24,330 bases of DNA from assembly GCA_036897485.1 (NCBI GenBank), contig JAYMTF010001310.1, forward strand, positions 1-24,330, given 5' to 3'. Each line of letters opens with the position of its first letter. The first letter of the stretch is position 1. This DNA comes from Pelargonium nanum. Lineage: Eukaryota > Streptophyta > Magnoliopsida > Geraniales > Geraniaceae. The notes beneath the pieces were generated by a model, which saw nothing but the letters and a program-made list of their open reading frames with translations, had not been told where the DNA came from and ran no database searches. Shown here piece by piece: positions 1-10,060 of this stretch. A program made the translations under genes and the position numbers.

Positions 1-1023
1 ACATATCCATTATCTACACTAAACATTTTCATTAGTTATACTAAATACATGTGAAAATACATGCAAATAGAATACATGTGTGAATCCTCCTCCATTATTT
101 TATCGGTTAAACAAGAGTTTCTTTTTCCTACAAAATATATAGTATATAAATATTGATTTATACAATGAAGCAATTGGTACAGGAATGGTATCTATATTAA
201 TTTTGGGCATTTAGGAAGGAGGATATTTTTTTAATATAGAAAACTATATCTACTAATTATGAAAATAATTGAAATTCAGGTAGAGCAGATATACTACTAA
301 CCTTGAATGTGTTGTGTTCTTTGTGAAGTTCGAGTTCGAATATATTTTGAGTTTGTGAGTGGAGTGATATGTTTAAAAATTGTGTTAAATTGTTTTTAGC
401 TTTTAGTTTAGTTTAGTTTTAGTAAAATTATCAGTTATGTTAAGAATCAAATGAACATCAATAGACTGATATAAGAATTGCAGCTTGATTCAAAATTTCG
501 TAGTTTTAGTGTTTATCAGAATTAAGTTAATGGGTAAACTATGTAGCTTTACTATTGATTTGTATTGAGTTTACAATATCATTACTGTAGTCTTGGGTGA
601 GTGTAAAATTTAAAGACACCCCCAGAAAATTTAGTTTGGGCCAATGTTTATTTAAAGCCCATTATTCAACACAGCCCACCTGATTCCAACTTGGAAGCGA
701 ATTTCCGATCCAATCATTCATGCTTGGCTTTGTAACTCAATCATGTCTACCTCTGCCACCATCAAAATTCAAATATTCGTTCTAGAAAATTGAATATTCC
801 ATAAATAATTTATAATTGCATGACCAAACGTCAAGCGTTTAGCCCCTTTGAACGACAGTTGGCTATCCATTTCGAACAACTAAATTGCGACAGGTAAAGA
901 CAAGACAAGCTGCTGATCTTTATCTTTGCGACAATTACAGGTTTCTGCAATCATATCTCTTCAAATTCACAATGATCAGTTACACAATTCACATTCTCCT
1001 CCCATCATCATTGAAACAGTATC
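1..1023. other. Upstream intergenic region, no gene seen
   Basis: This AT-rich stretch has no open frame with recognisable protein similarity on either strand. Between about 630 and 680 it carries TGGGCC and GCCCA motifs of the site II type (TGGGCY) that are common in plant promoters; whether they act on the phosphatase gene is unknown. I see no RNA gene or clear transposon end. Confidence 0.6.
792..799. promoter_or_regulatory. P1BS element (distal), upstream of PAP
   Basis: GAATATTC fits the palindromic consensus GNATATNC bound by PHR1-type MYB factors, which activate genes under phosphate starvation. It lies about 320 bp before the phosphatase ATG. The match is seen directly; function is inferred from the motif and from the fact that the downstream gene is a secreted acid phosphatase, a class often induced by low phosphate. 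Confidence 0.5.
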
Positions 1024-1077
1024 TATAAAATTCGTATAAGCGCACGAATATTCCGCACACCAACTGTTTGTATAAAT
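1024..1077 (+). promoter_or_regulatory. PAP core promoter: TATA boxes and proximal P1BS
   Basis: TATAAAA at 1024-1030 is the better TATA box; a start about 30 bp downstream would leave a 5' leader of about 60 nt before the ATG at 1117. A second TATA-like string (TATAAAT) is at 1071-1077 but would leave almost no leader. A second P1BS palindrome, GAATATTC, is at 1046-1053, between the two TATA boxes. No transcript data were available to place the start site. Confidence 0.5.
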
Positions 1078-1116
1078 TCCTGTGTGAGAGTGTTTTCTTC
1101 TTTTGAAAAATTGGAG

Positions 1117-4115
1117 ATGGAAACGAGGTTGGATGGTGCTAATTTGGTTGTTTTGCTCTTGGTTTGTTTGTTGAGTGTTGCGAGATTTTGCAGCTGTGGA
1201 ACAACAAGCAGTTATGTTCGATCAACTAACTTGTCACTTGACATGCCACTCTACAGTGATGTGTTTCGGGTGCCTCCTGGATATAATGCTCCTCAGCAGG
1301 TCTGTCTTCACTTCACTTAATTACTATTTGCATGATTGCATCCCATTGTGGTTTTTGCAATCTATAGCTGTTTTTCAACTTATATATTTCCATTTGCTTG
1401 CACTTTCCTATTGTATTTGTGTGAGGTGAGGTGTTGCTCATTTGCTAAACTTTGAGTGTTATGGTGGAAGGTGCACATCACTCAAGGAGATCATGTGGGG
1501 AAAGGTGTAATTGTCTCTTGGGTTACTCAGGATGAGCCAGGTTCTAATACAGTGCTTTATTGGGCTGAAAATAGCACATACAAATATAGTGCTGATGGAA
1601 TTGTTGTTACCTACACATACTTCAATTACACTTCTGGTTATATCCATCACTGCACCATCAGCGATTTGGAGGTATGAACTTGATTGAATGCTATTTATTG
1701 TCTGTGTGTACAATGATGCATTATCATCACCAATTTTAATCAAGTGGAAACTGATGATAATAATAAGATCCTGTATTTTGTTAATTCTACAGTTTGACAC
1801 CAAGTATTACTACGAAGTCGGGGTTGGTAATACAACAAGACAGTTTTGGTTTACCACCCCTCCTCAACCTGGTCCTGATGTTGCATACACATTTGGCATC
1901 ATAGGTACTTTGGATATATTTCATTTTGCATTTTCACAATGTAAGAGGCCATTTCATTTGGAACTCCTTGTCCACTCTCTTTGCATTTCCAAATTTAATT
2001 TGTTTTCTTTTTAACTAGTATAATGAAAACAGAAACACCCCCCTTTTCCTAGTAATCCAGTGAGTGCACTAGTTGCAATGTTAAGTTTTTAGCCTGATAC
2101 ATAAAACTTTTGTTTTCGAAAATATCTATTCAGATAAAGTTACAGAGGTACATTGATGATATCTCTAGAGATATATTTCTGAATTCACGACGCGGTATCT
2201 TGATCTAACTATGTGAAGCATTGGAAGCAGGGGATCTTGGACAGACATATGATTCGAACAGAACGCTTACCCATTATGAGTCAAGCCCAGCAAAAGGACA
2301 GGCGTTGCTGTTTGTGGGGGATCTCTCCTATGCAGATGATTATCCATTTCATGACAACGTCAGGTGGGATACATGGGGAAGATTCACTGAGAGAAGTGTT
2401 GCTTATCAGCCTTGGATTTGGACGGCAGGGAATCATGAAATTGATTTTGCTCCTCAATATGTAACCATCTAATCTGACCTCTTATAGTTTGCATGCTATA
2501 GTTATTTTGAGAAAAAAGGATGCTCAGAGAGCTACAAGTTGAACACAATACTCCAAATCTTACCAAAATGCCATTTAGTTAAATACTGTGACTTTTGAGT
2601 TGACCTATGGTATTCTGTTGCAGGGTGAGGATAAACCATTTAAGCCTTTTACACACCGTTACTATGTACCATATAAAGCATCAGATAGTACATCTCCTCT
2701 TTGGTACTCCATCAAGAGGGCTTCAGCTTATATCATTGTTTTGTCATGTTACTCGTCTTATGGTAAGGAATCCTTAATATCACAAGTAGTTTTATTTATT
2801 AAGTGGTTTGTAAACCAAACACGAGGAATCATAGTAGTTCATATTGTTGATACTGACATGTCCATATCAAGCTAATTATGGCAAAAACATCTTACTGAAA
2901 TGCTGAAGAAATGTATTGGAAATGCTTGTATAGTTGAAACTAACTAATGTAAATGGAAGTATCTTACTATGTGTTTTTTTATGGGCAGGGAAATACACGC
3001 CTCAGTACAAGTGGCTAGAACTTGAGCTACCCAAGGTGAACAGGACAGAGACACCGTGGCTTATTGTTCTTATGCATTCTCCTTGGTATAATAGTTATGT
3101 GAATCACTATATGGAAGGAGAAACCATGAGAGTCATGTACGAGGCATGGTTTGTGGAGTACAAAGTTGATGTTGTTTTTGCAGGTCATGTTCATGCCTAT
3201 GAACGATCTGTAAGTGCATAGTTTCGGCCATATCTCTGCAAAGCTTCAGTTTCTTTTATTCTGGCTATTTCAAAACCTGTCTCAGTTTATGTTGTTTGTT
3301 GTGTTATCTTCTTTTCATCTATCCCCTGTTTTGTGCTGTTCAGTAATCAAACAAAACTTGTTGAGATACATAGGCATAATATACTAGGGTCGCTAAGTAC
3401 CTTGAGCTTTACAGATGAACTTAATGGTGTTTGAAGATACTTATTAAATCCCACGACCTCTTGGTCACTGAGTAGTACTTTTATAGATTATACCTCAATG
3501 CTAAAATACCATGTGGTTAGCTTTGCCCCTTGTTATATTAGATAAAATTTTAGCTTCTTGATCAGTTAGTGCTTTATTTTGATGGAGAAAATGAAAATAG
3601 TATTATGATTTTATGTTAACTCCCAAATATTTTGCATGACAGGAGCGTGTATCCAATATTGCATACAATATCACCAATGGGCTGTGCACCCCCACAGGTG
3701 ACAAATCTGCCCCAGTTTACATAACTGTTGGAGATGGAGGAAATTGTGAGGGACTGGCAAAAAAGTATGTGGGTTGGTTCCAAGATTGGTCTTTGTTATA
3801 TATGATTAACATCTCCTTAATTAATTGTCATTGTTGCTAGTATTGCTTAGCTGCTCTATTGGTGTAAATCCTGTAAAATATCTTTGCTAACTTGTTTTTG
3901 AGTTGTGCAGCATGACACACCCACAACCCAGCTACTCAGTTTTTCGTGAAGCTAGCTTTGGCCATGGAATTTTAGAGATAAAGAACAGAAGTCATGCTTA
4001 TTTTGGTTGGAATCGCAATCAAGAGGGGTATGCAGTAGAAGCTGATTCTCTTTGGCTGCATAACAGATACTGGAACTCCGAAGAAGAGAAAGAATTATAT
4101 GTAGCTGCAGTGTGA
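1117..4115 (+). CDS. PAP10: Purple acid phosphatase, PAP10-like (8 exons, 470 aa)
   Basis: Secreted dinuclear-metal phosphatase that releases phosphate from organic esters. Exons by GT-AG sites and frame: 1117-1299, 1471-1671, 1793-1904, 2231-2460, 2624-2762, 2989-3209, 3643-3764, 3911-4115. The start is ATG 1117, followed by a hydrophobic signal peptide (residues about 9-27). The N-terminal fibronectin-like domain spans about 50-150, then the metallophosphatase domain. All five metal motifs are present: GDLGQT (D167), GDLSY (D196, Y199), GNHE (N233), the VLMH motif (H318) and GHVH (H355, H357). Numbering runs at a constant +32 against kidney bean PAP. Cys377 matches the cysteine that joins the dimer in that enzyme. 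Several N-x-S/T sites fit a secreted glycoprotein, and the length is normal for high-molecular-weight plant PAPs. One oddity: residue 327 is Asn where kidney bean PAP has substrate-pocket His295. AtPAP10/PAP12-type is the closest family from memory; the exact orthologue is less certain than the family. Confidence 0.93.
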
Positions 4116-4226
4116 TTAGCGAGAGAATTAGTCAATTTGTATGTATTTTATGGTCTACTTCGCATGCAGTTTTGCATTATTTATGTTGTATGTAAATCCC
4201 ATTATCTTTATATCACCCATACCAAA

Positions 4227-4232
4227 AATAAA
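4227..4232 (+). terminator. Probable poly(A) signal of PAP
   Basis: AATAAA occurs 112 nt after the PAP stop codon, in a T-rich 3' region. The spacing suits a plant 3' UTR. Plant polyadenylation signals are loose, so this is a plausible rather than proven site. Confidence 0.45.
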
Positions 4233-4300
4233 ACGATGATCAATTGTCCTTGTGTTGCTGCTTTGTGGTTTTGATATTGAATGTTACAGACCATAGCACT

Positions 4301-4350
4301 GGTGGAAGAAGAAGCGGTTATGTTAGAATTGATCATTTGTCTCTTTGGTC
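4301..4350 (+). pseudogene. Relic of a PAP first exon
   Basis: The stretch resembles PAP exon 1 at about 1195-1240. Starting from GTGGAA, roughly 21 of the first 24 bases agree, and a second shared block (TTGTC-CTT) follows at the same spacing. In frame it reads a Ser-Gly-Tyr-Val-Arg ... Leu-Ser-Leu series like the mature N-terminus of PAP (Ser-Ser-Tyr-Val-Arg ... Leu-Ser-Leu). There is no ATG or signal peptide before it and no continuation into the conserved PPGYNAPQQ stretch, so it is non-coding now. It lies about 185 bp after the stop of the intact gene and is best read as the remnant of a tandem duplicate or of unequal crossing over. Short length limits confidence. Confidence 0.5.
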
Positions 4351-5703
4351 TCACTATATATCAACTAAACATATCAATATCTCTATCTCATAATTCATTT
4401 CTTCATGCAGAAGGTTAAAACCATAGCATCATGATGAACACTAATTTTTGTAATGTCATAGTTGCCACTTCCAATATTAGAAGCTTAGCATTTGTGTTCT
4501 GCACTTTAATGGAATAAAAGTAAATTTCTTTTGTTATATCTGCTTCTAAAGCACATATAAGAAATAGAACTGAGCATCTAAGGCGCACGACGGTTTAAAT
4601 GGTGATGCAAAAGACGCAAATTAAAGATCCGTTTAGATAAACTGAATAACCATTCAGATCCAGTGAACGATTGCGTTGTTACTATTAAAAAAACTCTGCC
4701 CATTTAAGCCTCATGAAATGACATTTCTATTTTCCAAAATTAATTTGCATTCCTGATTTTTGACTAAGAGAGGCCATTTCTCCATAAAAATAAAAAAAAC
4801 AAAGGAATATTGCTAAGAGGAGATAAAGGTTTAGTTATAGAAAAAATAAAAATAAAAACCTTTCATTTAGTATGTACTGTATATCTTACTTGGATTAACA
4901 AATTCTTGGATCTGAACCTAGACCTCATGTTAACATATTTTTTTCTCTCTCAAATGGATACCAACTTAGGCAAATAGATGTGATTACACAACTACCTTTC
5001 TTTTTATAGATGTAACCTACTCCCTTTCTTTCCAAAATATTGTTACTATCTACATTTCTATTTATAGATGTTAGAAATTTGTCAAATGTTAACTAATGAT
5101 GAAATGTACAGAAAATTAAAAGAAACCAAGCTTATTCCTTGCACACACAAAAGAAAAAAAAAACTTACAAATTATTTATTTGGAATTTAATTAAATAGTT
5201 TAACCTCTTTTTGAAATTATATTAAGTGTCTAATCAATAATCTGATTAACTTAATACAAGTCAACAAATCAGCTTGAAACAATTAATTCACATCAAATGT
5301 AAGTCAATTTAACTCATTCATCATATGAAGCCTCCATCTCCTTCTTTTCTTGAGTAGTCTTGTGATTTATATTTCACTCATATTTATATATGTTTGTTTG
5401 AATGTAATTTCCGTACCATGTTAGAGAAGACAACACCATGACACACCACACGCCATTAGAAATATAATTTTTATTCCTTACTATAATATAGTTTACATAC
5501 ATATATATTATATAACCGCACGACTGATACATAAAAAGCCACAACACAACAAGCTTAAATATTTGCGGCACAACATTGTCGTGTGACTGCAACACAAAAG
5601 TGCTCTACATATACATACACAATATATATATATATAGCCACCAACATAGATAGATCGTACCAAACAACATGACCTCATACATATTTATATTTGAACCCTA
5701 ATA
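4351..5703. other. AT-rich intergenic region between convergent genes
   Basis: No gene was recognised. It holds A-rich runs (about 4780-4860 and 5140-5165) and a TA microsatellite at about 5622-5636. At 5018 a string ACTCCCTTTCTTTCC followed by AAAATATTG resembles a decayed Stowaway MITE end, but no partner end was found. The right-hand part should include the 3' UTR of the DREB2-type gene, which reads leftward. Confidence 0.5.
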
Positions 5704-5709
5704 TTTATT
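5704..5709 (-). terminator. Possible poly(A) signal of the DREB2-type gene
   Basis: TTTATT on the plus strand is AATAAA in the sense of the leftward gene, 43 nt after its stop codon. It is close to the stop, so a more distal site (for example another AATAAA in this sense near 5469-5474) may be used instead. Confidence 0.3.
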
Positions 5710-5751
5710 ACTACTACTTCAACTTGTCTCCACTTGTCTACGTCTCCTCGT

Positions 5752-6570
5752 TTACATGCACCACGGTGCCTCCCAGCTGTTACCATCTAGCATGGTTCCT
5801 GCAAAGATTCCGGTCTCCTCCATCGGAAAGTCAATGGAAATAGCTGCCTCCGTCCACATGGAGTCGTCGTAAACCGGAGGATACGTGGTGTTCATGTTGT
5901 CCCACATCATATTTCCGGCCTCGACCACTCCCAAATCCGTGTTCGTGTTTGTGTTGTTGATCATAGCTGATGAGTACGAGTACGAGGAAGAAGACTCACC
6001 TGGCGCCGGATAGTTGTTAACCGACGAGCTGCTGTCGCCGCTATTGCAGTACAATAACTGAGTCGGAGCAGCCGTCCCGACGTCGTGTACCGGTATCGCC
6101 ACGGGCGTGGTGGTGGTCCCGTACACCCCCGCATGCGTCTGGCTCGGCATTGGCATCGTGATCTGGTTCGTCATGGCGGCGCCGTCAGCGTTGACGGCGG
6201 AACCGTAATGATAAGGAGCGGCGTTGCCGTTGGAGTAGTTGTTGTTATTGTTGTGGTGAGGCAGATTGAGCTTGGCCTCGGCGCCGTAAAGCTTCCTGGC
6301 GGCGGCGTCGTAGGCCAAAGCAGCGTCGTAGGAGGTGTCAAACGTGCCGAGCCAGAGCCGAGCCCCGCGGTTCGGCTCGCGGATCTCGGCCACCCATTTG
6401 CCCCAAGTCCGCTGTCGCACACCTTTGTAGGTGCACGCAGCGTTCTCGGGGCCTCCTTTGCCTCTCATGCAACCCTTTCTCGAGCTCGCCTGAGCCGCTC
6501 TCCTCGCCGCCGGCGGCTGCTCTTGTTTTCTCTTACCCAAGCTGCTAGTCCCACTCCCACTCCCACTCAT
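5752..6570 (-). CDS. DREB2D: DREB2-type AP2/ERF transcription factor (272 aa)
   Basis: Nuclear transcription activator of the DREB A-2 group, expected to bind DRE/CRT elements (core CCGAC) in drought, heat or ABA responses. The frame is intronless, as is usual for the family, and starts at the only good upstream ATG (6570). A basic patch near residues 13-32 could serve as a nuclear signal. The segment [13 protein letters not shown] (32-44) is the signature just before the AP2 domain in DREB2 proteins. The AP2 domain is at about 47-104, with [24 protein letters not shown] and a closing AAARKLYG...LNLP helix. Domain position 14 is Val and position 19 is Glu, the DREB pair. The C-terminal half is rich in Asn, Ser and Thr with acidic, Trp-containing patches (about 225-270), typical of an activation region. 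The coding sequence is clearly more GC-rich than its flanks. DREB2D is the closest subgroup I recall; group A-2 membership is firm, the exact letter less so. Confidence 0.92.
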   Translation of the reverse strand: MSGSGSGTSSLGKRKQEQPPAARRAAQASSRKGCMRGKGGPENAACTYKGVRQRTWGKWVAEIREPNRGARLWLGTFDTSYDAALAYDAAARKLYGAEAKLNLPHHNNNNNYSNGNAAPYHYGSAVNADGAAMTNQITMPMPSQTHAGVYGTTTTPVAIPVHDVGTAAPTQLLYCNSGDSSSSVNNYPAPGESSSSYSYSSAMINNTNTNTDLGVVEAGNMMWDNMNTTYPPVYDDSMWTEAAISIDFPMEETGIFAGTMLDGNSWEAPWCM

Positions 6571-7100
6571 GGTTTTGTTTTGTGATCTTGAAAAGGATGG
6601 TTAAATTGTTACTGCTATTTTGGGTGCTTGATGGTTTGATAATGAGATGGTATTTATATAGGAGGAGTGAAGAGAGTGGCAATGAAACGTGTCTTGCAGG
6701 AGATACTTGGCAAGACAACCAGAGACGATCGTGTCAAGAGCGAACCATGTTGGTACCTGGTGGACACACTTGGCTTCATCATTTGGAGTCTCTCACTCTC
6801 TGGTTTTGTACACAAGCTCAGGTGGCATGCAGCAAAGAGCATCAGAGCAATTAATTTAAGGAAATAAAATAATGAGTGTTGTGAAAAAAATGAGGCCCTG
6901 TTTTTAGTGCTTTATTGAAAAGAAAGAGAAGAAAAGGAGGAATTGAAGAAGAAACAATAAATTAGAGAGAAATGGAAATGGAGGAAGAGAAACGGTTGAA
7001 GATAAGGGAGAGCGTGGAAATCGAAAAGGGGTGGAGATGAGGTGGTTGCTTGGGTGATACGTGTGGGAGGGTGAGGGAGGAAGGGGCTGATCAGCCCTTG
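6571..7100 (-). promoter_or_regulatory. Promoter of the DREB2-type gene
   Basis: Read on the minus strand, TATATAAATA lies at 6660-6651, giving an expected start near 6625 and a leader of about 55 nt. Two ABRE-type ACGT cores are visible on the plus strand: ACGTGTC at 6687-6693 (117 bp from the ATG) and ACGTGTG at 7059-7065 (489 bp from it). From about 6915 to 7090 the plus strand is almost all purine, so the sense strand carries a long CT-rich tract. The motifs suggest ABA or osmotic control, which agrees with the DREB2 family; this is inference. Confidence 0.55.
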
Positions 7101-7271
7101 GAACTCACTGTATCAATCTCATACCTCTCATTACGTCTGTTTCTTTGGGACCCATTTTTTTTTCTCTTTTTCTTTGACTACTCTTCCAATATTCATTGTT
7201 CTATTTCCACATTTTCACACTTGACTTCATCAAGAATCAAGTTCTACTTAGATTCCTAGATATTCTAGTGT
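7101..7271. other. Pyrimidine-rich spacer
   Basis: From about 7135 to 7230 the plus strand becomes T/C-rich, the opposite bias to the purine tract just to the left. No coding signal is seen. The region runs straight into the first array unit. Confidence 0.4.
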
Positions 7272-10060
7272 TTTCAACTCATCTTCTAGTTGTTTTTTTC
7301 TTTTTGTTTTATTGGACTAGACAAATGAACATTCTATTGGGAACTGATATGTTTTCGGTTCAAACTACAATTAAATTGAGATGTTTGTGGGATTCCATAC
7401 TTGTAGGATTCAGTGACAAGTGTTTACATACATATGGAACATTTCTGAGAGTTGAAAGTACTACTGAAATGACATATTTGTAGGATTCCACACTTGTAGG
7501 ATTCAGTGACAAGTGTTTACATACAACTGAAACACTTCTGAGTGTATGTGATATTGATTTTCTTTTTCAATATATATCAGGTTAAGTGGTTAACAGGACT
7601 ATATTTTTGCAATCTATATTCTCAAAATAGAATAGTTATCATGCCCACATGTACTTTCATGGTTGCCTGTGAGAATCAAACTCACTATTGGAATGAACTT
7701 TATGTGATCTACAACAATGAACTAGTGAGTTCTCCCCTTGCCAAAACAAAATAATTATCATGCCCATATGTACTTGCAGAGAAAGTCTATGAGAATCAAA
7801 CTGACTATTGGAATAAACTTGATCAACAACAATCAACAAGAAGTGAGTTCTCCTTTAATCAAAACAAAAGGGAGTTAGAAGGATGATCATTCTTTTTTTT
7901 TTTCCAGCGGCTTCAACTCATTTTCTTCATTTTTTTATTGAAACAGACAAATGAACATTCTTTGGGAATTGATATGTATAGTTGAAAGTACAACTGAATT
8001 GACATGTTAGTGGGATTCCACACTTGTAGGATTCACTGACAAGTGTTTACATACAACTGAAACACTTCTGACTGTATATGATAATGATTTTCTTTTTTCA
8101 TATATATCAGGTTAAGTGATTAATAGGATTATATTTATGCAATATATATTTTCAAAATAAAATAATTATCATATCCATTTGTACTTTCAGTGATATAGTC
8201 TATGGGAATCAAACTCAGTATTGGAATAAACTTGATCAACAACAATCAACAAGAAGTGAGTTCTCCTTTAACCAAAACAAAAGGGAAGAAAGGGAGTTGA
8301 AAAGATGAAAGAAGGAGATGTTTTATCCATAGGTTTCCTTATAGCCCAAACAAAATAATCACAACTCTTTATTGAACATATTAACATGGAAGAATAAAAT
8401 TGATGGGTTTTTACTAAAATATTAAAGGATTAGTAAGAAGGAAATTACTTTCATTTTTTCAATGGAGTAGATAGATAAACATTCTAATATGTCATACTGT
8501 GAGTTGGTTCTTACTGTTGAAAGTACAACTCAATTGACATATTTGTAGGATTTTTATTTTATTTTATTTTATTGGAGCAGACTAATGAACATTCTCTTGG
8601 GAATTGATATGTATAGTTGAAAGTACAACTGAATTGACATGTTTGTGGGATTCCATACTTATAGGATTTTGTGACAAGTGTTTACATACAAATGGAACAC
8701 TTTTAACTGTATATGATAATGAAATTTCATATATATTTCAAATTAAGTGATTAACAACAATTAGAATTATATTAATTTTTGTAAGATATATTATCTGTAA
8801 TATATATTTTCATAATAAAATGATTATTATGCCCATATATACGTAGCCTATGAGAATCAAACTCAAGATGAATTATCCCCTTACCAAAACGTATGGAAAA
8901 GAAAGGAGGAAGAAAAATGGAGGAAGATGATTTATCCAATATAGGTTTCCTCCTAATGGCCAAAACAAAATAATCACAACTCATTATTAAAATGCTTAAA
9001 TGGGAGAATAAGATTCAAGAATCACTACAGAAAACCTTAAAAAAAAGAATCACTACAGAAATACTAAAGTATTAGTTAGGAATTTTAGTTTTTTATTGGA
9101 GCAGACAGATAAACATTAAGGTTAACTGCAAGTTTGTGAGTTGATATTTAGTATTTACTATTGATAGTACAATTGAATTGACATACTAGTATGTTTACTT
9201 ACAAATGGAACACTTTTAATTGTATATGATAATAATTTATTTTTTCATATGCATTTTAGGTTAAGTGATTAAATCAATTAAAATTGTATTTATGCAGTAT
9301 ATATTTGAAATAAAATAATTATCATAACCATATGTACTTTAAGTGGTAGCCTATGAGAATCATACTTACTGTTGTGATCAACAACAATCAACAAGATGTT
9401 AGCTCTTCCCTTACCTGAAGAAAAGGAAAAGAAAGATGAAAGGGGAAGATATTTTGTCCTTAGGTTTCGTAATAGCCCAAACAAAATAATCACAACCAAT
9501 TAATAAAATGTTAAAATGGAAGAATAAGATTCAATAATCTTTACTCATGTATTATTTAGGAAATTATTTTCTTTTTTTTATTAGAGCAGACAGATAAACA
9601 TTCTGATATGTCATATAAGATCAACTGTAAGTTGATACGTGCTATTGACACTTGACAGTACAACTGAATCGACATATTTGTATGATTTCTTACTTATAGG
9701 ATTATATGACAAGTGTTTACGTACAAATGAAACACTTCTAACTGTATATGATAATAGTTTTTTCTTTTTCTTTTTTCACATATATTTCAGGTTAAGTGAT
9801 TAACATCAATCAAAATTATATTTGTGCCATATATATATTTCAAATTAAAATAATTATCCTAGCCAAGTGTATTTGAATCAAACTCACTATTGTGACCAAC
9901 AACAATCAATAAAAAGTGAGTTCTCACCTTACCAAAACAAAAGGAAAAGAGGGAGAAAAAAAGAAGATGAAAGAGATAGTTTTATCCATAGGTTTCCTAG
10001 TAGCCCAAACAAAATAATCACAACCCACTACTAGCATAATCTTTTATGGGTCTTTGAAAT
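7272..10060. repeat. Degenerate tandem array, about five units of 0.5 kb
   Basis: The same ordered set of phrases recurs along this stretch. An AACATT anchor recurs at 7328, 7954, 8478, 8588, 9112 and 9597. GACAAGTGTTTAC recurs at 7415, 7508, 8038, 8673 and 9708, with a decayed copy near 9191. GAGAATCAAACTCA-like strings recur near 7672, 7791, 8202, 8850, 9355 and 9874. TAGGTTTCC followed by GCCCAAACAAAATAATCACAAC recurs from 8330, 8942, 9461 and 9989. Most spacings are 485-530 bp, so the basic unit is about 0.52 kb. The two longer steps (626 and 634 bp) contain internal duplications. Units differ by many substitutions and small indels, so the array is not recent. No convincing open frame runs through the units; the short minus-strand frames that share a Phe-Asp-Ser-His-Arg string are by-products of the repeat. 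I do not recognise the family. Confidence 0.85.
8550..8574. repeat. TTTTA microsatellite inside the array
   Basis: A run of TTTTA/TTTTAT units sits at the junction between an extra, partial copy of the array's left module (from about 8465) and the next left module (from about 8575). It may mark the breakpoint of the internal duplication in the third unit. Confidence 0.6.

Noticed and set aside
5018-5080. Possible Stowaway MITE end starting TA-CTCCCTTTC
   Set aside because: The match to the Stowaway terminal repeat is loose and no partner end in inverted orientation was found nearby.
6085-6585. 166-codon plus-strand open frame over the DREB2-type gene
   Set aside because: It is a shadow of the GC-rich AP2/ERF coding strand, low in complexity (Val/Gly and Arg/Ser runs) and without family similarity.
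9290-9499. Minus-strand open frames in the array sharing a Phe-Asp-Ser-His-Arg string
   Set aside because: The shared peptide comes from the repeated DNA. Frames are short, interrupted differently in each unit and have no upstream signals.
7272-10060. CRISPR array
   Set aside because: Units are about 0.5 kb and diverged, without short identical repeats and unique spacers, and the DNA is from a plant nucleus.
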